Part shown: piece by piece, positions 40,014 to 49,723 of the stretch
How positions within the stretch are numbered: the stretch's first letter is position 1
How the letters are laid out: every line of letters begins with the position of its first letter
Assembly: GCF_001591485.1 (NCBI RefSeq)
Contig: NZ_BCUZ01000002.1
Span: 45,934-109,933 of the forward strand
Direction: 5' to 3'
Length of the DNA: 64,000 nt
From: Neobacillus fumarioli NBRC 102428
GTDB taxonomy: Bacteria > Bacillota > Bacilli > Bacillales > Cytobacillaceae
Program-made: the position numbers and the translations under genes
The notes under the pieces: generated by a model
The model's database searches: none
What the model was told of the DNA's origin: nothing
What the model saw: the letters and a program-made list of their open reading frames with translations, nothing else

Positions 40014-40546
40014 TCACTCGCTTCCGGCGCCATCACATGTCCGCACTGCTCACATGTTCTTAAATCCAAACTGCCATTAAATTCAGCGATTGCTTCTTTT
40101 ACCTGTACTTCAATATTCGTTAATTGAATGGTAACCCGGTGCAGCTCATGGTCACAATTGTCGCAGAACCAAACGAAATCCTCTAACTCGCCTTTGGCAC
40201 GATTACGTTCGATGACGAGGCCGATCGTATCTGCCACACGATGCGGTGAATGCGGGACATTAGCCGGGAGATGAAACATTTCTCCTTCCTTTACTTCTAC
40301 CACTTCACGCTTGCCTTCTTGATTGATTACTTCAACATAGCAGCTTCCTTTAATTTGGTAGAAAATCTCTTCGGAAGGATCCACATGGAAATCACGACGC
40401 TTATTTGGTCCCCCCAATAGCATCACCATCAACTCGGCATCTTTCCAGATGACTTTATTGTTCACTGGCGGTTTTAACTGATCCTTATTTTCCTCAATAA
40501 ATTTCATTAGATTAATTGGCAAGAATTGAGTCTTTGTCTTCTCCAT
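39998..40546 (-). CDS. nbaC: 3-hydroxyanthranilate 3,4-dioxygenase
   Basis: 182-residue cupin dioxygenase. The iron ligands are in RRDFHVDPSEEIFYQ and LPANVPHSPHRV (two His, one Glu). The C-terminal part carries two CxxC pairs (FCDNCDHE and CEQCGHV), the rubredoxin-like site typical of bacterial forms. GGGAG lies 8 bases before the ATG at 40546. It opens the ring of 3-hydroxyanthranilate. The C-terminus overlaps the decarboxylase start. Confidence 0.93.
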   Translation of the reverse strand: MEKTKTQFLPINLMKFIEENKDQLKPPVNNKVIWKDAELMVMLLGGPNKRRDFHVDPSEEIFYQIKGSCYVEVINQEGKREVVEVKEGEMFHLPANVPHSPHRVADTIGLVIERNRAKGELEDFVWFCDNCDHELHRVTIQLTNIEVQVKEAIAEFNGSLDLRTCEQCGHVMAPEASEWKCE

Positions 40547-40566
40547 CACTACTTCTCCCTTCATTA

Positions 40567-41133
40567 TTACTTACTAATTTTCTCAAATTCAGCTTTAAAC
40601 GATGTTTGCATTAGCACAACTTCCTCTGCCAAGCGTGAGATTCTCTCAAGCAACTCCTTGGAAACGATTTCATTTTCCTGGTTAAAATGTTCACTATTCG
40701 CATAAACATAGCTCGGGGCGACAAATGCACGGAAGAAACCGGCAATCGGTTTTAATTGATTTTCAACTACTAAATAATGCTGATAAGTGCCGCCATTTGC
40801 GACAAATCCCATCACCTTATTTCTAAAATCGGCAGGGTTGATTAAATCAAATAAGTTTTTTAACACTCCAGGGATGGATCCTTGGAAAATAGGAGTGCCA
40901 ATAATATAAAAATCAGCAGCAGAAACATTTTCAATTACCGTCCTAGTATCTTCGGAATAAGTAGATGGATGACGTCCGTCACAAAATTGCACATCATAAT
41001 CCATCATATCTAGATATTCCACTTCGATTTCCGGATGAATTTTTTTTACTTCATCCAGTACTTTTCTTACAAGAATCCCCGTTTTCGCTCCGATGATTGT
41101 CCCGGAAATCCCCAACAGTTTCAAAGATTTCAC
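40567..41133 (-). CDS. NADPH-dependent FMN reductase
   Basis: 188-residue flavodoxin-like reductase of the FMN_red family (LKLLGISGTIIGAKTG, YIIGTPIFQGSIPGVLKNLF). It lies 18 bases after the HpaB-type monooxygenase gene and so is the likely reduced-flavin supplier for it. C-terminal residues are helical. Whether FMN or FAD is used cannot be judged from sequence. Confidence 0.87.
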   Translation of the reverse strand: MKSLKLLGISGTIIGAKTGILVRKVLDEVKKIHPEIEVEYLDMMDYDVQFCDGRHPSTYSEDTRTVIENVSAADFYIIGTPIFQGSIPGVLKNLFDLINPADFRNKVMGFVANGGTYQHYLVVENQLKPIAGFFRAFVAPSYVYANSEHFNQENEIVSKELLERISRLAEEVVLMQTSFKAEFEKISK

Positions 41134-41151
41134 TCCTTTGACACTTAAATT

Positions 41152-42630
41152 CTATTTTGTTAACAATTCTTTCTCCAGTACACTGACTTTCAATGCTTCG
41201 TCGACTAAATCAAGGGAATGCTGGCGCTTGTAATTGTTATAAAAAATCGCCCGTTTGCGGATTGGATCCCCTGTATAATAACGCTCATATTGCAGCAATC
41301 GCTGTCCGAAGGCTTCACCGCATAAATCCCATGCAAGCTTAAAGATACTGACACGATCGAAGGATGATACTCCTTCTCTGCCAACATAATAATGATCAAT
41401 GGCTTCCCGTAATTCCTCATTTACAAAATCTGCCCCGGTTGGTGACATTAACAGACCGCCGGCACCCACAATTTGCATGACTTCAATCGCCCTTGGATAC
41501 ATTGTCGGCAGCAAGCCCCGAATCGTTTCAAGCGGAATATAGGCTGGAAGCGCTTCCCCGTGCTCCGTGATTGTATATTCAATCTCCGCTGTCCTGAGCA
41601 ATGCCCTGATCGATTCAAGTGACTGAATAAGCTCGCCAAGTTGATCCTGAACGTTTAAATAAACATCTACACCGATAGAATCCGCCAATTTCATAGCCAC
41701 TTCCACGGCAAATTGCAATTTGATCAAACCTCTTACCCCGGATTGATGAGCCGGCTGCTGCCCCGCACCTGTCATTGGATACAATTGATTTGCCGCTTCA
41801 ACATTGTTATATAAAAAGACACGATCCCATGGAACCACCACATCATCAAAAACGAGTAATGCATCCATTTCCTCAAATCGGGAGGCAAGCGGATGATCAA
41901 AGAGAGAACGAGTTCCATCCTGCATTTGTTCGCGGCAAATGATCCTTAGCCCTGGTGTGTCGATTGGCAGTGCAAATGCCAGAGCATAACGCTCATCGCC
42001 AGGTTTAAAGCCAGGGAAAGAATAAATAATCACTTCATCTGTAATCGGTGCCAGCGTTGCCAGCATTTTGGCCCCTCTTACGACTAAGCCCTCTGGAGTT
42101 TCCTTCACAGCCCCAAGATGAGTATATATATCTTTTTGCTCATGAGATGACTTACTGCGGTCATTTTGCGGATTGATAATGGCATGGGTTAAAAATAAGT
42201 CATTACCACGAAGATATTTATAATAGTTCCGGATATTTACAGCCCAATCTTTGTTATACTTTTCAAAAAACCAGGAATTATAGTACATTGAAGTCACAAC
42301 GACATTTAAAAAGTCCGGTGTTCTGCCCATCAGGCCAAATGTTGCTCTGGCAAATACTTCAAAGACTTCCCGGCGTTTCATTAAATCGTCATAGCTTTTT
42401 GGTACCAAAAAGGCATTATTGACTCTTTCGCCTGTTTCTTCACATATATGTGTAATCCGCTCCTGATACTTGGGATCGTGCTGCATATCATATAGCTTGG
42501 CAATTTCCAAAATGGGTTGCTTGAAAACTGGTTCATCAAATAAATTGGTTACTTTTCTACCTTGCAGCCATACTTCAGGTTTTCGTGATTTTAATCCTTG
42601 AATGTACTGCGCGCCTGTTCTAATCCCCAT
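41152..42630 (-). CDS. HpaB-type flavin monooxygenase, candidate anthranilate 3-monooxygenase
   Basis: 492-residue reduced-flavin-dependent aromatic hydroxylase of the 4-hydroxyphenylacetate 3-monooxygenase (HpaB) family. Family stretches include [20 protein letters not shown], the flavin-binding [26 protein letters not shown] and [15 protein letters not shown]. First gene of the operon, with AAAGGAGG 7 bases before ATG 42630. No kynurenine 3-monooxygenase is present, so this enzyme with the reductase downstream probably hydroxylates anthranilate to 3-hydroxyanthranilate (or kynurenine to 3-hydroxykynurenine). The substrate is inferred from context. Confidence 0.87.
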   Translation of the reverse strand: MGIRTGAQYIQGLKSRKPEVWLQGRKVTNLFDEPVFKQPILEIAKLYDMQHDPKYQERITHICEETGERVNNAFLVPKSYDDLMKRREVFEVFARATFGLMGRTPDFLNVVVTSMYYNSWFFEKYNKDWAVNIRNYYKYLRGNDLFLTHAIINPQNDRSKSSHEQKDIYTHLGAVKETPEGLVVRGAKMLATLAPITDEVIIYSFPGFKPGDERYALAFALPIDTPGLRIICREQMQDGTRSLFDHPLASRFEEMDALLVFDDVVVPWDRVFLYNNVEAANQLYPMTGAGQQPAHQSGVRGLIKLQFAVEVAMKLADSIGVDVYLNVQDQLGELIQSLESIRALLRTAEIEYTITEHGEALPAYIPLETIRGLLPTMYPRAIEVMQIVGAGGLLMSPTGADFVNEELREAIDHYYVGREGVSSFDRVSIFKLAWDLCGEAFGQRLLQYERYYTGDPIRKRAIFYNNYKRQHSLDLVDEALKVSVLEKELLTK

Positions 42631-42772
42631 TGTGCTGCCTCCTTTTATCAATCTTATAACTGAATTGTATTACGTTGTTTCAGAAAGAACTGTAGTCTAG
42701 TTAACATATTTCCGCATAAAATTCAGATAAGTCCAAAGAATCAAATTAATCGTAGAAATTTATTGTAATTTC

Positions 42773-42789
42773 CACTATGATAAATAGTG
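42773..42789. promoter_or_regulatory. Inverted repeat between hpaB-type and Crp-type genes
   Basis: CACTAT-GATAA-ATAGTG, a perfect 6+6 palindrome in the divergent promoter region. It is a candidate operator for one of the two Crp/Fnr-type regulators. Confidence 0.55.
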
Positions 42790-42835
42790 ATTCACAGTTT
42801 AATACTGCCTAAATTCTTTAAGGGAGGTTTATCGT

Positions 42836-43459
42836 TTGGTAACCCTTTATGAACATGTCTTTAATTGGGATGCTTATTTGGGATTTGGGTCAAGGCAATT
42901 TTTCAAACGAAAACAATGTATATATGCCCAAGGGACCATAGGGGACGGATTTTATTTTCTTCATCAAGGGCTGGTGAGAATTGTGAGTACAAACGCAGCC
43001 GGAAAGGAACGAATGTTAAACATTGTCATTCCAAACCAACTGCTAGGGGTTCAATCTATGGACAAAAAGCAGCATTTTACCACAGCCATCGCCGTCACAG
43101 ATTCGATTGTCTATCATTTTCCCTGTGATAAATTTAAAGAACTGATCAAAGCACATCCGGAATTGCTAAAACTATTTTCGCGAACCGTTATTCATAAAAT
43201 GCGCATTCTTTTGGACCGGATCAATTTGGATACGCTTACATCTGAACAAAAAATAGCATTTCTCCTTTACAATGTTTGTTATGAATTTAAAAACTTTGAA
43301 GTTCCCATCAACCAGCATGATATCGCTAGCTGTACAGGTTTAACACGAATCACTGTGTATAAGGTGCTTAAACAATGGCAGGAGAATGGCATTGTTGAAA
43401 TTATGAACAAAAAATACTTTATTAAAAAACCAGATTTCCTTAGAAACCTGGTCAAATAA
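42836..43459 (+). CDS. Crp/Fnr-family regulator 1
   Basis: 207-residue regulator with an N-terminal cyclic-nucleotide-binding-like barrel and C-terminal winged helix (HDIASCTGLTRITVYKVLKQ). The start is TTG at 42836 with GGGAGG 8 bases upstream. The usual cAMP phosphate-binding pattern is missing, and there is no FNR-type cysteine set (the cysteines at QCIYA and FPCDKF are isolated). It is divergent from the hydroxylase operon and lies 0.9 kb from kynU, so it probably controls tryptophan breakdown by sensing a pathway compound. That is inference. Confidence 0.87.
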   Translation: MVTLYEHVFNWDAYLGFGSRQFFKRKQCIYAQGTIGDGFYFLHQGLVRIVSTNAAGKERMLNIVIPNQLLGVQSMDKKQHFTTAIAVTDSIVYHFPCDKFKELIKAHPELLKLFSRTVIHKMRILLDRINLDTLTSEQKIAFLLYNVCYEFKNFEVPINQHDIASCTGLTRITVYKVLKQWQENGIVEIMNKKYFIKKPDFLRNLVK

Positions 43460-43481
43460 AACCTTCTTTATCTCATGCTGG

Positions 43482-44096
43482 TTAAACGTTATGGGCAATT
43501 GCTTTGATTTTTTCAAAATTAAGAATCACAATTTGGCGGTTTTTTACTGCAATGTATTGTTGTTGCTTCCATTTCTGAATGACTTTATGGACTGTAATCC
43601 GGTTGGCACCTAAATATTTCGCAAATAAGGTTTGATTCATGGAAGCGTTTCTGTTTTCTTCAACAAGTTTTAATAAAAAATAGGCCATTTGCTGCTCTAT
43701 CGGGCTTTCCATAAGCGAGATCATTTCCGCTATAATCCTAAATTTATAGATTAGCGAGTCCGTAAAGATTGCTGCCGCCTCCGGATGCTCTTGATAAAGG
43801 GCAAAAGCCATCTCATCCGAAAAGAAATAAATAACTGATGGGCAAGCCGCTGTTGCGCTAGTTAAATATGGTTGTCCATCAACACCATGTTCGCCAAAAA
43901 GCATCCCTGCCGGTACGACATTAATAATCCGTTCATGGCCTTTATCGGAGAGAAGTATAATATTGACTTCACCAGACCCTAAATAATAAAACCCTTTCCC
44001 CTGTTCTCCCTGGCGGTAGATCAGCTTATTTTTTTCTACTTCACTCCGTATGCCGTATTGTAAAAAAGATTTCCACCTGTAGCGAAGGTCTTTCAT
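43482..44096 (-). CDS. Crp/Fnr-family regulator 2
   Basis: 204-residue paralogue of the converging regulator. Barrel: NKLIYRQGEQGKGFYYLGSG; winged helix: LFAKYLGANRITVHKVIQKW. The ATG at 44096 has AAGGGTG upstream; the open frame extends another 72 bases. Like its partner it lacks cAMP- and FeS-binding signatures. It is divergent from kynU, so the two regulators may split control of the upper (kynU-kynB) and lower (hpaB-type to tautomerase) operons. Confidence 0.87.
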   Translation of the reverse strand: MKDLRYRWKSFLQYGIRSEVEKNKLIYRQGEQGKGFYYLGSGEVNIILLSDKGHERIINVVPAGMLFGEHGVDGQPYLTSATAACPSVIYFFSDEMAFALYQEHPEAAAIFTDSLIYKFRIIAEMISLMESPIEQQMAYFLLKLVEENRNASMNQTLFAKYLGANRITVHKVIQKWKQQQYIAVKNRQIVILNFEKIKAIAHNV

Positions 44097-44258
44097 ACGA
44101 TCACCCTTCTGAAAAAATTTTTTAACATCCAAGTTGAAACAACCTGAGGTGGGAAATATGCTTGGCAATAGTTATTCTTACTACGAATATAGCATTAATT
44201 TTTTGCTCATTCCAAGCTAGATGACGATATAAGATTATTAATTTTCTGAATTGTGTTG

Positions 44259-44288
44259 TTGACACCCTCTCAAATTCCCTGATATGAT
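44259..44288 (+). promoter_or_regulatory. kynU operon promoter
   Basis: TTGACA (44259-44264), 18 bases, TATGAT (44283-44288). Strong sigma-A match 41 bases before the kynU ATG. GTGT-TGTTG-ACAC overlaps the -35 and could be part of an operator. Confidence 0.75.
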
Positions 44289-44328
44289 TTTCCTTGATTT
44301 ATAAAACGGTGAAAAAAGGAGGATCAAG

Positions 44329-45615
44329 ATGAGTTTAAAAAGCTTTCAACCAACATTGGAATATGCACAGCAATTGGACAGACTAGATACTCTCCGGTCA
44401 TTTCGTGAGGTATTTTACTTAAAATCCAATTCCATCTACATGGACGGAAACTCTCTCGGGCTTCTCTCAAAGAGGGCAGAATGGACTCTTCTAGAAGTAT
44501 TGGAAGGCTGGAAGGAATATGGAATTGACGGCTGGACCAAAGGAAAGTACCCATGGTTTGATCTGTCGGAGAAATTGGGAGCTTTAATGGCGCCATTAGT
44601 GGGAGCAGCTGCGAATGAAGTGATTGTAAGCGGTTCCACAACTGTCAATCTTCACCAACTTATCGCCACTTTTTATCAGCCCGAAGGAAACCGCTGCAAA
44701 ATACTTGCAGATGAACTTAATTTCCCAACCGACATTTATGCCATCCAAAGCCAGCTGATGATCCAAGGGTTTGATCCCGATACTCATCTAATCAGGGTGA
44801 AAAGCAGGGACGGAAGGTTTATAGAGGAGGAGGATATTATCGCCGCGATGACGGATGAGATCGCATTGATTATTTTGCCAACGGTACAGTATCGCAGCGG
44901 ACAAATTCTTGATATGAAACGATTAACGGCCGAAGCTCATAAACGCGGCATTCTAATCGGATTTGACGGTTGTCATTCCATTGGGGCAATTCCCCATTCA
45001 TTCAGCGAATGGGACGTTGACTTTGCCTATTGGTGCAACTACAAATACTTAAATGGCGGCCCTGGTAGTGTCGGCGGCTTATATGTCAATCGTAAACATT
45101 TTGGAACTAAACCTGGGCTTGCCGGCTGGTTCGGTTCGCGAAAAGACAAACAATTCGATTTGGAACATATCTTCACACCGGCAGATACAGCGGGAGCTTA
45201 TCAAATGGGGACCCCGCATGTGTTAAGCCTGGCACCGTTAATCGGCTCGTTAGAAATTTTTAATGAAGCCGGTATTGAAAATATCCGGAAAAAGTCCCTT
45301 CACATTAATCAGTACCTTATGGACCTTATTGAACATGAACTGGATGGTATGGGCTTTGTCATTGGAAATCCGAGAGAAGACCACCGCCGCGGCGGCCATG
45401 TCAGTCTTGAACATCAAGAGGCAGCCCGCATTTGTAAGTCTTTAAAGGAAAACGGCATCATTCCCGACTTCCGGGCGCCGAATATAATCCGCCTGGCACC
45501 CGTTGCCCTCTACACCTCCTATGAAGAAGTTTGGCATGTAGTGCAAACATTGAAAACAATTATGACCGAAAAGCAATATGAGAAATTTGCGAATGAACGC
45601 GAAGTAGTGGCTTAA
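44329..45615 (+). CDS. kynU: Kynureninase
   Basis: 428-residue PLP-dependent hydrolase that cleaves kynurenine to anthranilate and alanine (or 3-hydroxykynurenine to 3-hydroxyanthranilate). The PLP lysine is in [13 protein letters not shown] (Lys239). [15 protein letters not shown] near residue 42 and [14 protein letters not shown] are further conserved stretches. AAAAAGGAGG lies before the ATG. It is the first gene of the plus-strand operon kynU-permease-kynA-kynB. Confidence 0.95.
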   Translation: MSLKSFQPTLEYAQQLDRLDTLRSFREVFYLKSNSIYMDGNSLGLLSKRAEWTLLEVLEGWKEYGIDGWTKGKYPWFDLSEKLGALMAPLVGAAANEVIVSGSTTVNLHQLIATFYQPEGNRCKILADELNFPTDIYAIQSQLMIQGFDPDTHLIRVKSRDGRFIEEEDIIAAMTDEIALIILPTVQYRSGQILDMKRLTAEAHKRGILIGFDGCHSIGAIPHSFSEWDVDFAYWCNYKYLNGGPGSVGGLYVNRKHFGTKPGLAGWFGSRKDKQFDLEHIFTPADTAGAYQMGTPHVLSLAPLIGSLEIFNEAGIENIRKKSLHINQYLMDLIEHELDGMGFVIGNPREDHRRGGHVSLEHQEAARICKSLKENGIIPDFRAPNIIRLAPVALYTSYEEVWHVVQTLKTIMTEKQYEKFANEREVVA

Positions 45616-45679
45616 CGTCAAATAAGGCCCGACGTTCCAAAAAATCAAGCCTTTATCGGCATAGGAAAGGAATGAATGT

Positions 45680-47092
45680 ATGGGGAACAATCAAACGGTA
45701 AATAGATCTGAAAAGGGATTAAATCGGGAGTTGAAAACGGGGCAGCTAACGATGATTGCAATGGGCTGCGCCATTGGGACAGGACTTTTCTTGGGGAGCG
45801 GCCTTGCCATTCAAACAGCAGGTCCAGGTGTTTTAATCAGTTATGCCATCGGTGCCTTTATTGTCCTCTTGTTAATGGGCTGTTTGGCGGAGATGACGGT
45901 TGCACACCCGGCATCAGGCTCATTTGGTATCATCGCTGACAAATACCTTCACCCGATGGCAGGCTTTCTTGTCCGCTATTCCTACTGGATTGCCAATGTT
46001 CTGGCAGTAGGGGTGGAAGTAAGTGCGATTGCCGTCTATATGAAATATTGGTTTCCCAATGTTCCGGGTATTGTTTGGATATTGCTTTTCGGTGCCTTGC
46101 TGATTTATGTGAACGCTATGAGCGTCAACACCTTTGCTACTTTTGAATATTGGTTCTCCATGATCAAAATAAGTGCCATTATTGGTTTCATTATTCTTGG
46201 ATTATACGTGTTAGTTGGAACATCGGGCCACCCACATATGGGGGCACAGAATTATGTCAACAATCATGGATTTATGCCGTTTGGCTTTAAGGGGGTGTGG
46301 ATTGCCATCTTCGTTTCCCTCTTTAGCTTTATCGGAACCGAGCTTGTTGCCGTTACGGCTGGTGAGGCGAAAGATCCAGATGTTGCTGTCTCAAAAGCAT
46401 TAAAAGCCACTGTCTTTCGATTGTCTACTTTCTATGTCTTGACTCTCGCCATCATGTTAATGATTGTACCTTGGAAAATGGCAGGAGTGGACAAAAGCCC
46501 ATTTGTAAAAGTTATGGAAATTCTAAACATCCCTGGTGCTTCCGGTATCATGAATTTTATCATTCTAACAGCTGCACTATCGGCTATGAACAGCCAGCTA
46601 TACGCCTCTACCAGAATGGTTTTTTCGTTATCGCGCAGTCAATTTGCCCCAGCTGTTTTTGGCAAATTAAATAAACGAGGTGTTCCGGGGCCAGCGCTTG
46701 CCGTTTCTACAATTGGGATTGTTCTAGCTGCAATTGCCAGCGCTGTATTCCCTAATTCCTCCTATGCCTTTATGATGGGAATTTCAATGTTCGGGGTATT
46801 ATTTACATGGCTCATGGTATTTATATCTCATTTATTTTTCCGAAAAACATGGGAAAAGTCGGGCGGCCGCAAACTGCCGGTCAGAATGATTGGCTTTCCC
46901 TATTTAACAATTATTGGAATGATTCTTCTTCTTAGTTTGATGTTAACTACTTGGTTGACCGATTTCAAGATTATGCTTCAGTTTGGAATTCCGTGGCTCT
47001 TATTTTTATGTGTGGCGTATTTTCTTTTTAGAAAACGAAATGCCGCCCAACAGGAGTCGATTTCGATAATTGATGAACATGTAAAAAATTAG
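45680..47092 (+). CDS. Amino-acid permease (APC family), probable tryptophan or kynurenine uptake
   Basis: 470-residue amino-acid transporter with 12 membrane segments, opening [20 protein letters not shown] and [19 protein letters not shown], the APC signature. It is placed between kynU and kynA in one operon, so its substrate is probably tryptophan or kynurenine. AAAGG lies upstream of the ATG. The C-terminus ends in a short hydrophilic tail. Confidence 0.88.
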   Translation: MGNNQTVNRSEKGLNRELKTGQLTMIAMGCAIGTGLFLGSGLAIQTAGPGVLISYAIGAFIVLLLMGCLAEMTVAHPASGSFGIIADKYLHPMAGFLVRYSYWIANVLAVGVEVSAIAVYMKYWFPNVPGIVWILLFGALLIYVNAMSVNTFATFEYWFSMIKISAIIGFIILGLYVLVGTSGHPHMGAQNYVNNHGFMPFGFKGVWIAIFVSLFSFIGTELVAVTAGEAKDPDVAVSKALKATVFRLSTFYVLTLAIMLMIVPWKMAGVDKSPFVKVMEILNIPGASGIMNFIILTAALSAMNSQLYASTRMVFSLSRSQFAPAVFGKLNKRGVPGPALAVSTIGIVLAAIASAVFPNSSYAFMMGISMFGVLFTWLMVFISHLFFRKTWEKSGGRKLPVRMIGFPYLTIIGMILLLSLMLTTWLTDFKIMLQFGIPWLLFLCVAYFLFRKRNAAQQESISIIDEHVKN

Positions 47093-47103
47093 GGGGTATA
47101 ACA

Positions 47104-47946
47104 ATGGATGTAAAAAATCAAACAATGCCGCTTGAACAAGAAATTCAAACAGACTTTCACAAGGAAATGTCATATGGAGATTATCTTCACCTTGATAAAA
47201 TATTGTCAAGCCAGCACAGGCTTTCCGACCACCATGATGAAATGCTATTTATTATTATTCACCAGACGAGCGAGTTATGGATGAAACTGATTATACATGA
47301 ATTAAACGCAGCCATTCAGTGCATCCGCTGCAACGATTTAGAACCTTCGTTTAAAATGTTGTCGCGGGTTTCTCGTATTCAACAGCAATTGATCCAATCG
47401 TGGAGCGTTCTTTCTACCTTGACGCCGTCAGAGTATATGCAGTTCCGTGATAAGCTTGGCCATTCATCCGGATTCCAATCCTACCAGAACCGGCTGATTG
47501 AATTTGCTCTTGGAAACAAAAACGCTCATACACTGGCAGTCTATCAGCATCAGCCCGAATTATATGCAGAGCTTCAGGATGCACTTCATAAACCAAGTAT
47601 TTATGATGCCGCAATCGCCGCTCTCGCGACCCATGGTTTATCGGTTGACGAAAATGCCCTAAACCGGGATTGGTCGCAAAACTATGAGCCAAATGCCAGT
47701 GTGGAAGCAGCTTGGCTGACTGTCTATCGGAACCCTAATCAATACTGGGATTTATATGAGCTGGCTGAAAAACTTGTCGATATTGGCAACCAACAGCAAT
47801 TATGGCGCTTTAATCATATGACCACGGTAGAAAGAATTATTGGTCATAAGAAGGGAACGGGCGGTTCTTCCGGTGTTTCCTATTTAAAGCGAGTTCTTGA
47901 CCAGCAATTCTTTCCAGAATTGTTTAGTTTGCGAACCAAACTTTAA
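47104..47946 (+). CDS. kynA: Tryptophan 2,3-dioxygenase
   Basis: 280-residue haem dioxygenase that opens the indole ring to N-formylkynurenine. Typical stretches are [34 protein letters not shown], and the haem-ligand segment [20 protein letters not shown] followed by [16 protein letters not shown] precedes the ATG, 11 bases after the permease stop. Full length. Confidence 0.96.
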   Translation: MDVKNQTMPLEQEIQTDFHKEMSYGDYLHLDKILSSQHRLSDHHDEMLFIIIHQTSELWMKLIIHELNAAIQCIRCNDLEPSFKMLSRVSRIQQQLIQSWSVLSTLTPSEYMQFRDKLGHSSGFQSYQNRLIEFALGNKNAHTLAVYQHQPELYAELQDALHKPSIYDAAIAALATHGLSVDENALNRDWSQNYEPNASVEAAWLTVYRNPNQYWDLYELAEKLVDIGNQQQLWRFNHMTTVERIIGHKKGTGGSSGVSYLKRVLDQQFFPELFSLRTKL

Positions 47947-47966
47947 TAGTGGAGGCCAAAGCTCTT

Positions 47967-48590
47967 ATGAAAACTTGGATAGACATTTCACAAAGGCTGG
48001 ACCAGAATATTGCGGTTTGGCCCGGCGATACCCCATTTTCTTATAAAGTGAATTGGAGCAAAGAGGAGAGCGGTTCTGTTAATGTCGGACAAATTACGAT
48101 GAGCACCCATACCGGTACACATATCGATGCGCCTTTTCACTTTGATAATGATGGAAAAAAAGTAATCGATTTGGACCTCGATTTATATATCGGTAAGGCA
48201 AAGGTAGTTCATCTGCCAAACCCTTCTTGTATCGGGATGAAGGAATTGGAAAATTTAGATTTAAAAGATGTTACCCGGTTATTAATTCGGACGGATGTCT
48301 GGAAGGACCGGAGGGTGTTTCCTGCAGAGATTCCTGCCATTGAACCTGAATTAGCATCCTATCTTTCGGAACTTGGCATTCGACTGATTGGCCTGGATTT
48401 ACCTTCGGTTGACCCACTTGAAAGTAAAGAACTCCCGGCACACCATCAACTAACAAACTACGGAATCCATATATTGGAGGGATTAGTGTTGGATGAGGTG
48501 CCACCTGGGGATTATGAATTGGCAGCCCTGCCGCTCCCACTAGTCGAAGCTGACGGCAGCCCAGTACGTGCTGTTTTGCGGAAAATTTAA
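47967..48590 (+). CDS. kynB: Kynurenine formamidase
   Basis: 207-residue metal-dependent cyclase-family hydrolase that releases formate from N-formylkynurenine. The metal motif is HTGTHIDAPFHF near residue 50; GIHILEGLVLDEVPPGDYEL near the C-terminus is also typical. The ATG at 47967 (MKTWIDISQ) is chosen over an upstream GTG that overlaps the GGAGG ribosome binding site. Last gene of the operon; a repeat and terminator follow. Confidence 0.94.
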   Translation: MKTWIDISQRLDQNIAVWPGDTPFSYKVNWSKEESGSVNVGQITMSTHTGTHIDAPFHFDNDGKKVIDLDLDLYIGKAKVVHLPNPSCIGMKELENLDLKDVTRLLIRTDVWKDRRVFPAEIPAIEPELASYLSELGIRLIGLDLPSVDPLESKELPAHHQLTNYGIHILEGLVLDEVPPGDYELAALPLPLVEADGSPVRAVLRKI

Positions 48591-48591
48591 T

Positions 48592-48696
48592 TGGTGTCAG
48601 GCACCGCTCGTGGACACTTGTCCATCTGGGGTGGACACTACTCCAATAATAACAAACGGCCCGATTTTTTCATTTTGTTTGGGCCGTTTTCTTTTC
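48592..48696 (+). repeat. GGTGTCAGGCACC unit plus terminator after kynB
   Basis: TGGTGTCAGGCACCGCTCG, then TGGACACTTGTCCATCTGGG and GTGGACA, followed by the terminator AACGGCCC / GGGCCGTT with TTTTCTTTT (48655-48695). The whole ~105-base arrangement matches 35052-35156. Confidence 0.85.
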
Positions 48697-48736
48697 ATTA
48701 ATTGAGATCAAAGCAAAACTATGTTTTAGCCATTTC

Positions 48737-49615
48737 CTATAGTCGGTAGTTGGAGATGAATTTTAGGAACTCCTTTTGTTTAGAATGATTATATTTCATA
48801 ATGGCGTAGGTGTTTGCTTCCGGCAAATGAATGGATTGGCAATTTACTTCTAACAACCTGCCCTCCAACAGCTCCCTCCTGACCGTTGATGTCGGTAGAA
48901 AGGAAACACCTAAGCCCTCTACAATAAATCTTTTCGTTATATGAATCTGTGATACTTTCAACATTCGTACACTTGGATACTTATTTTTTACAGACTTGCA
49001 TAGCACATCCCAATAGCCGGGATGATTATGGGTTAACAAATAATTGGAGGTCAGTACCTCCTCCTCATCCAATGGCGGTGCTGATTCTGCGTCTCTGCCG
49101 TCATGCGGCGCTACCAGAATAACAGAATCCTTATATAACAGGTCACATAGCAAATCTGGATGATGGCTGTTTAAGCAGGACAATCCTAAATCTACTTCTT
49201 CTCGTAAAATTGCCCCTTCAATTTCGATTGAATCGATAATTTTAACCGTGATCTCTACCTCAGGATGCTGCTTTGTATAGCTTTTTAATACGAAAGGCAG
49301 GATGGTATCAGCAATAAGAGGTGAAATCGCCAACGTTAATTTGCTTGTATAGCCCTGACTAAAGGAATTTAAATCCTCCATGCCCCTCTGATAAATCTCA
49401 ATCAATTTTTTAGCATGAACTAAATACCTCTGCCCCGCCTCAGATAGTTTAACTTTTTTCCCTTCACGCTCAAATAATTGAACCCCAAGTTCGGCTTCTA
49501 ATTGTTTAATATGAACCGTTACTGAAGGTTGTGAAATAAATAAAATCTCCGCAGCTCGTCGGAAATTCCCGCACTCTGCAGCCGTAATAAAGGTAGTAAG
49601 CCACTGAAATTCCAT
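48737..49615 (-). CDS. citR: LysR-family regulator CitR
   Basis: 292-residue LysR regulator, divergent from a citrate synthase gene exactly as citR/citA in B. subtilis. The helix-turn-helix region is MEFQWLTTFITAAECGNFRR and ILFISQPSVTVHIKQLEAEL; the effector domain includes LAISPLIADTILPFVLKSYT and LTHNHPGYWD. GGAGG fixes the start at 49615. In B. subtilis CitR represses citA. Autoregulation is likely, given the shared intergenic region. Confidence 0.9.
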   Translation of the reverse strand: MEFQWLTTFITAAECGNFRRAAEILFISQPSVTVHIKQLEAELGVQLFEREGKKVKLSEAGQRYLVHAKKLIEIYQRGMEDLNSFSQGYTSKLTLAISPLIADTILPFVLKSYTKQHPEVEITVKIIDSIEIEGAILREEVDLGLSCLNSHHPDLLCDLLYKDSVILVAPHDGRDAESAPPLDEEEVLTSNYLLTHNHPGYWDVLCKSVKNKYPSVRMLKVSQIHITKRFIVEGLGVSFLPTSTVRRELLEGRLLEVNCQSIHLPEANTYAIMKYNHSKQKEFLKFISNYRL

Positions 49616-49666
49616 AGTTCCTCCATTATTAAAAATAGTAATCAATCACTTTAAATATATTCAATA

Positions 49667-49704
49667 TTCTTAATTACATTTATTTTATAAAATAAGATTA
49701 AGAA
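49667..49704. promoter_or_regulatory. Candidate CitR operator
   Basis: TTCTTAAT (49667-49674) and ATTAAGAA (49697-49704) form outer arms, and TTATTTTATAAAATAA (49680-49695) is a perfect inner palindrome. The site lies in the citR-citA gap, directly before the citA ribosome binding site. Confidence 0.6.
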
Positions 49705-49723
49705 AAGAAAGGAGAGATTTTTT

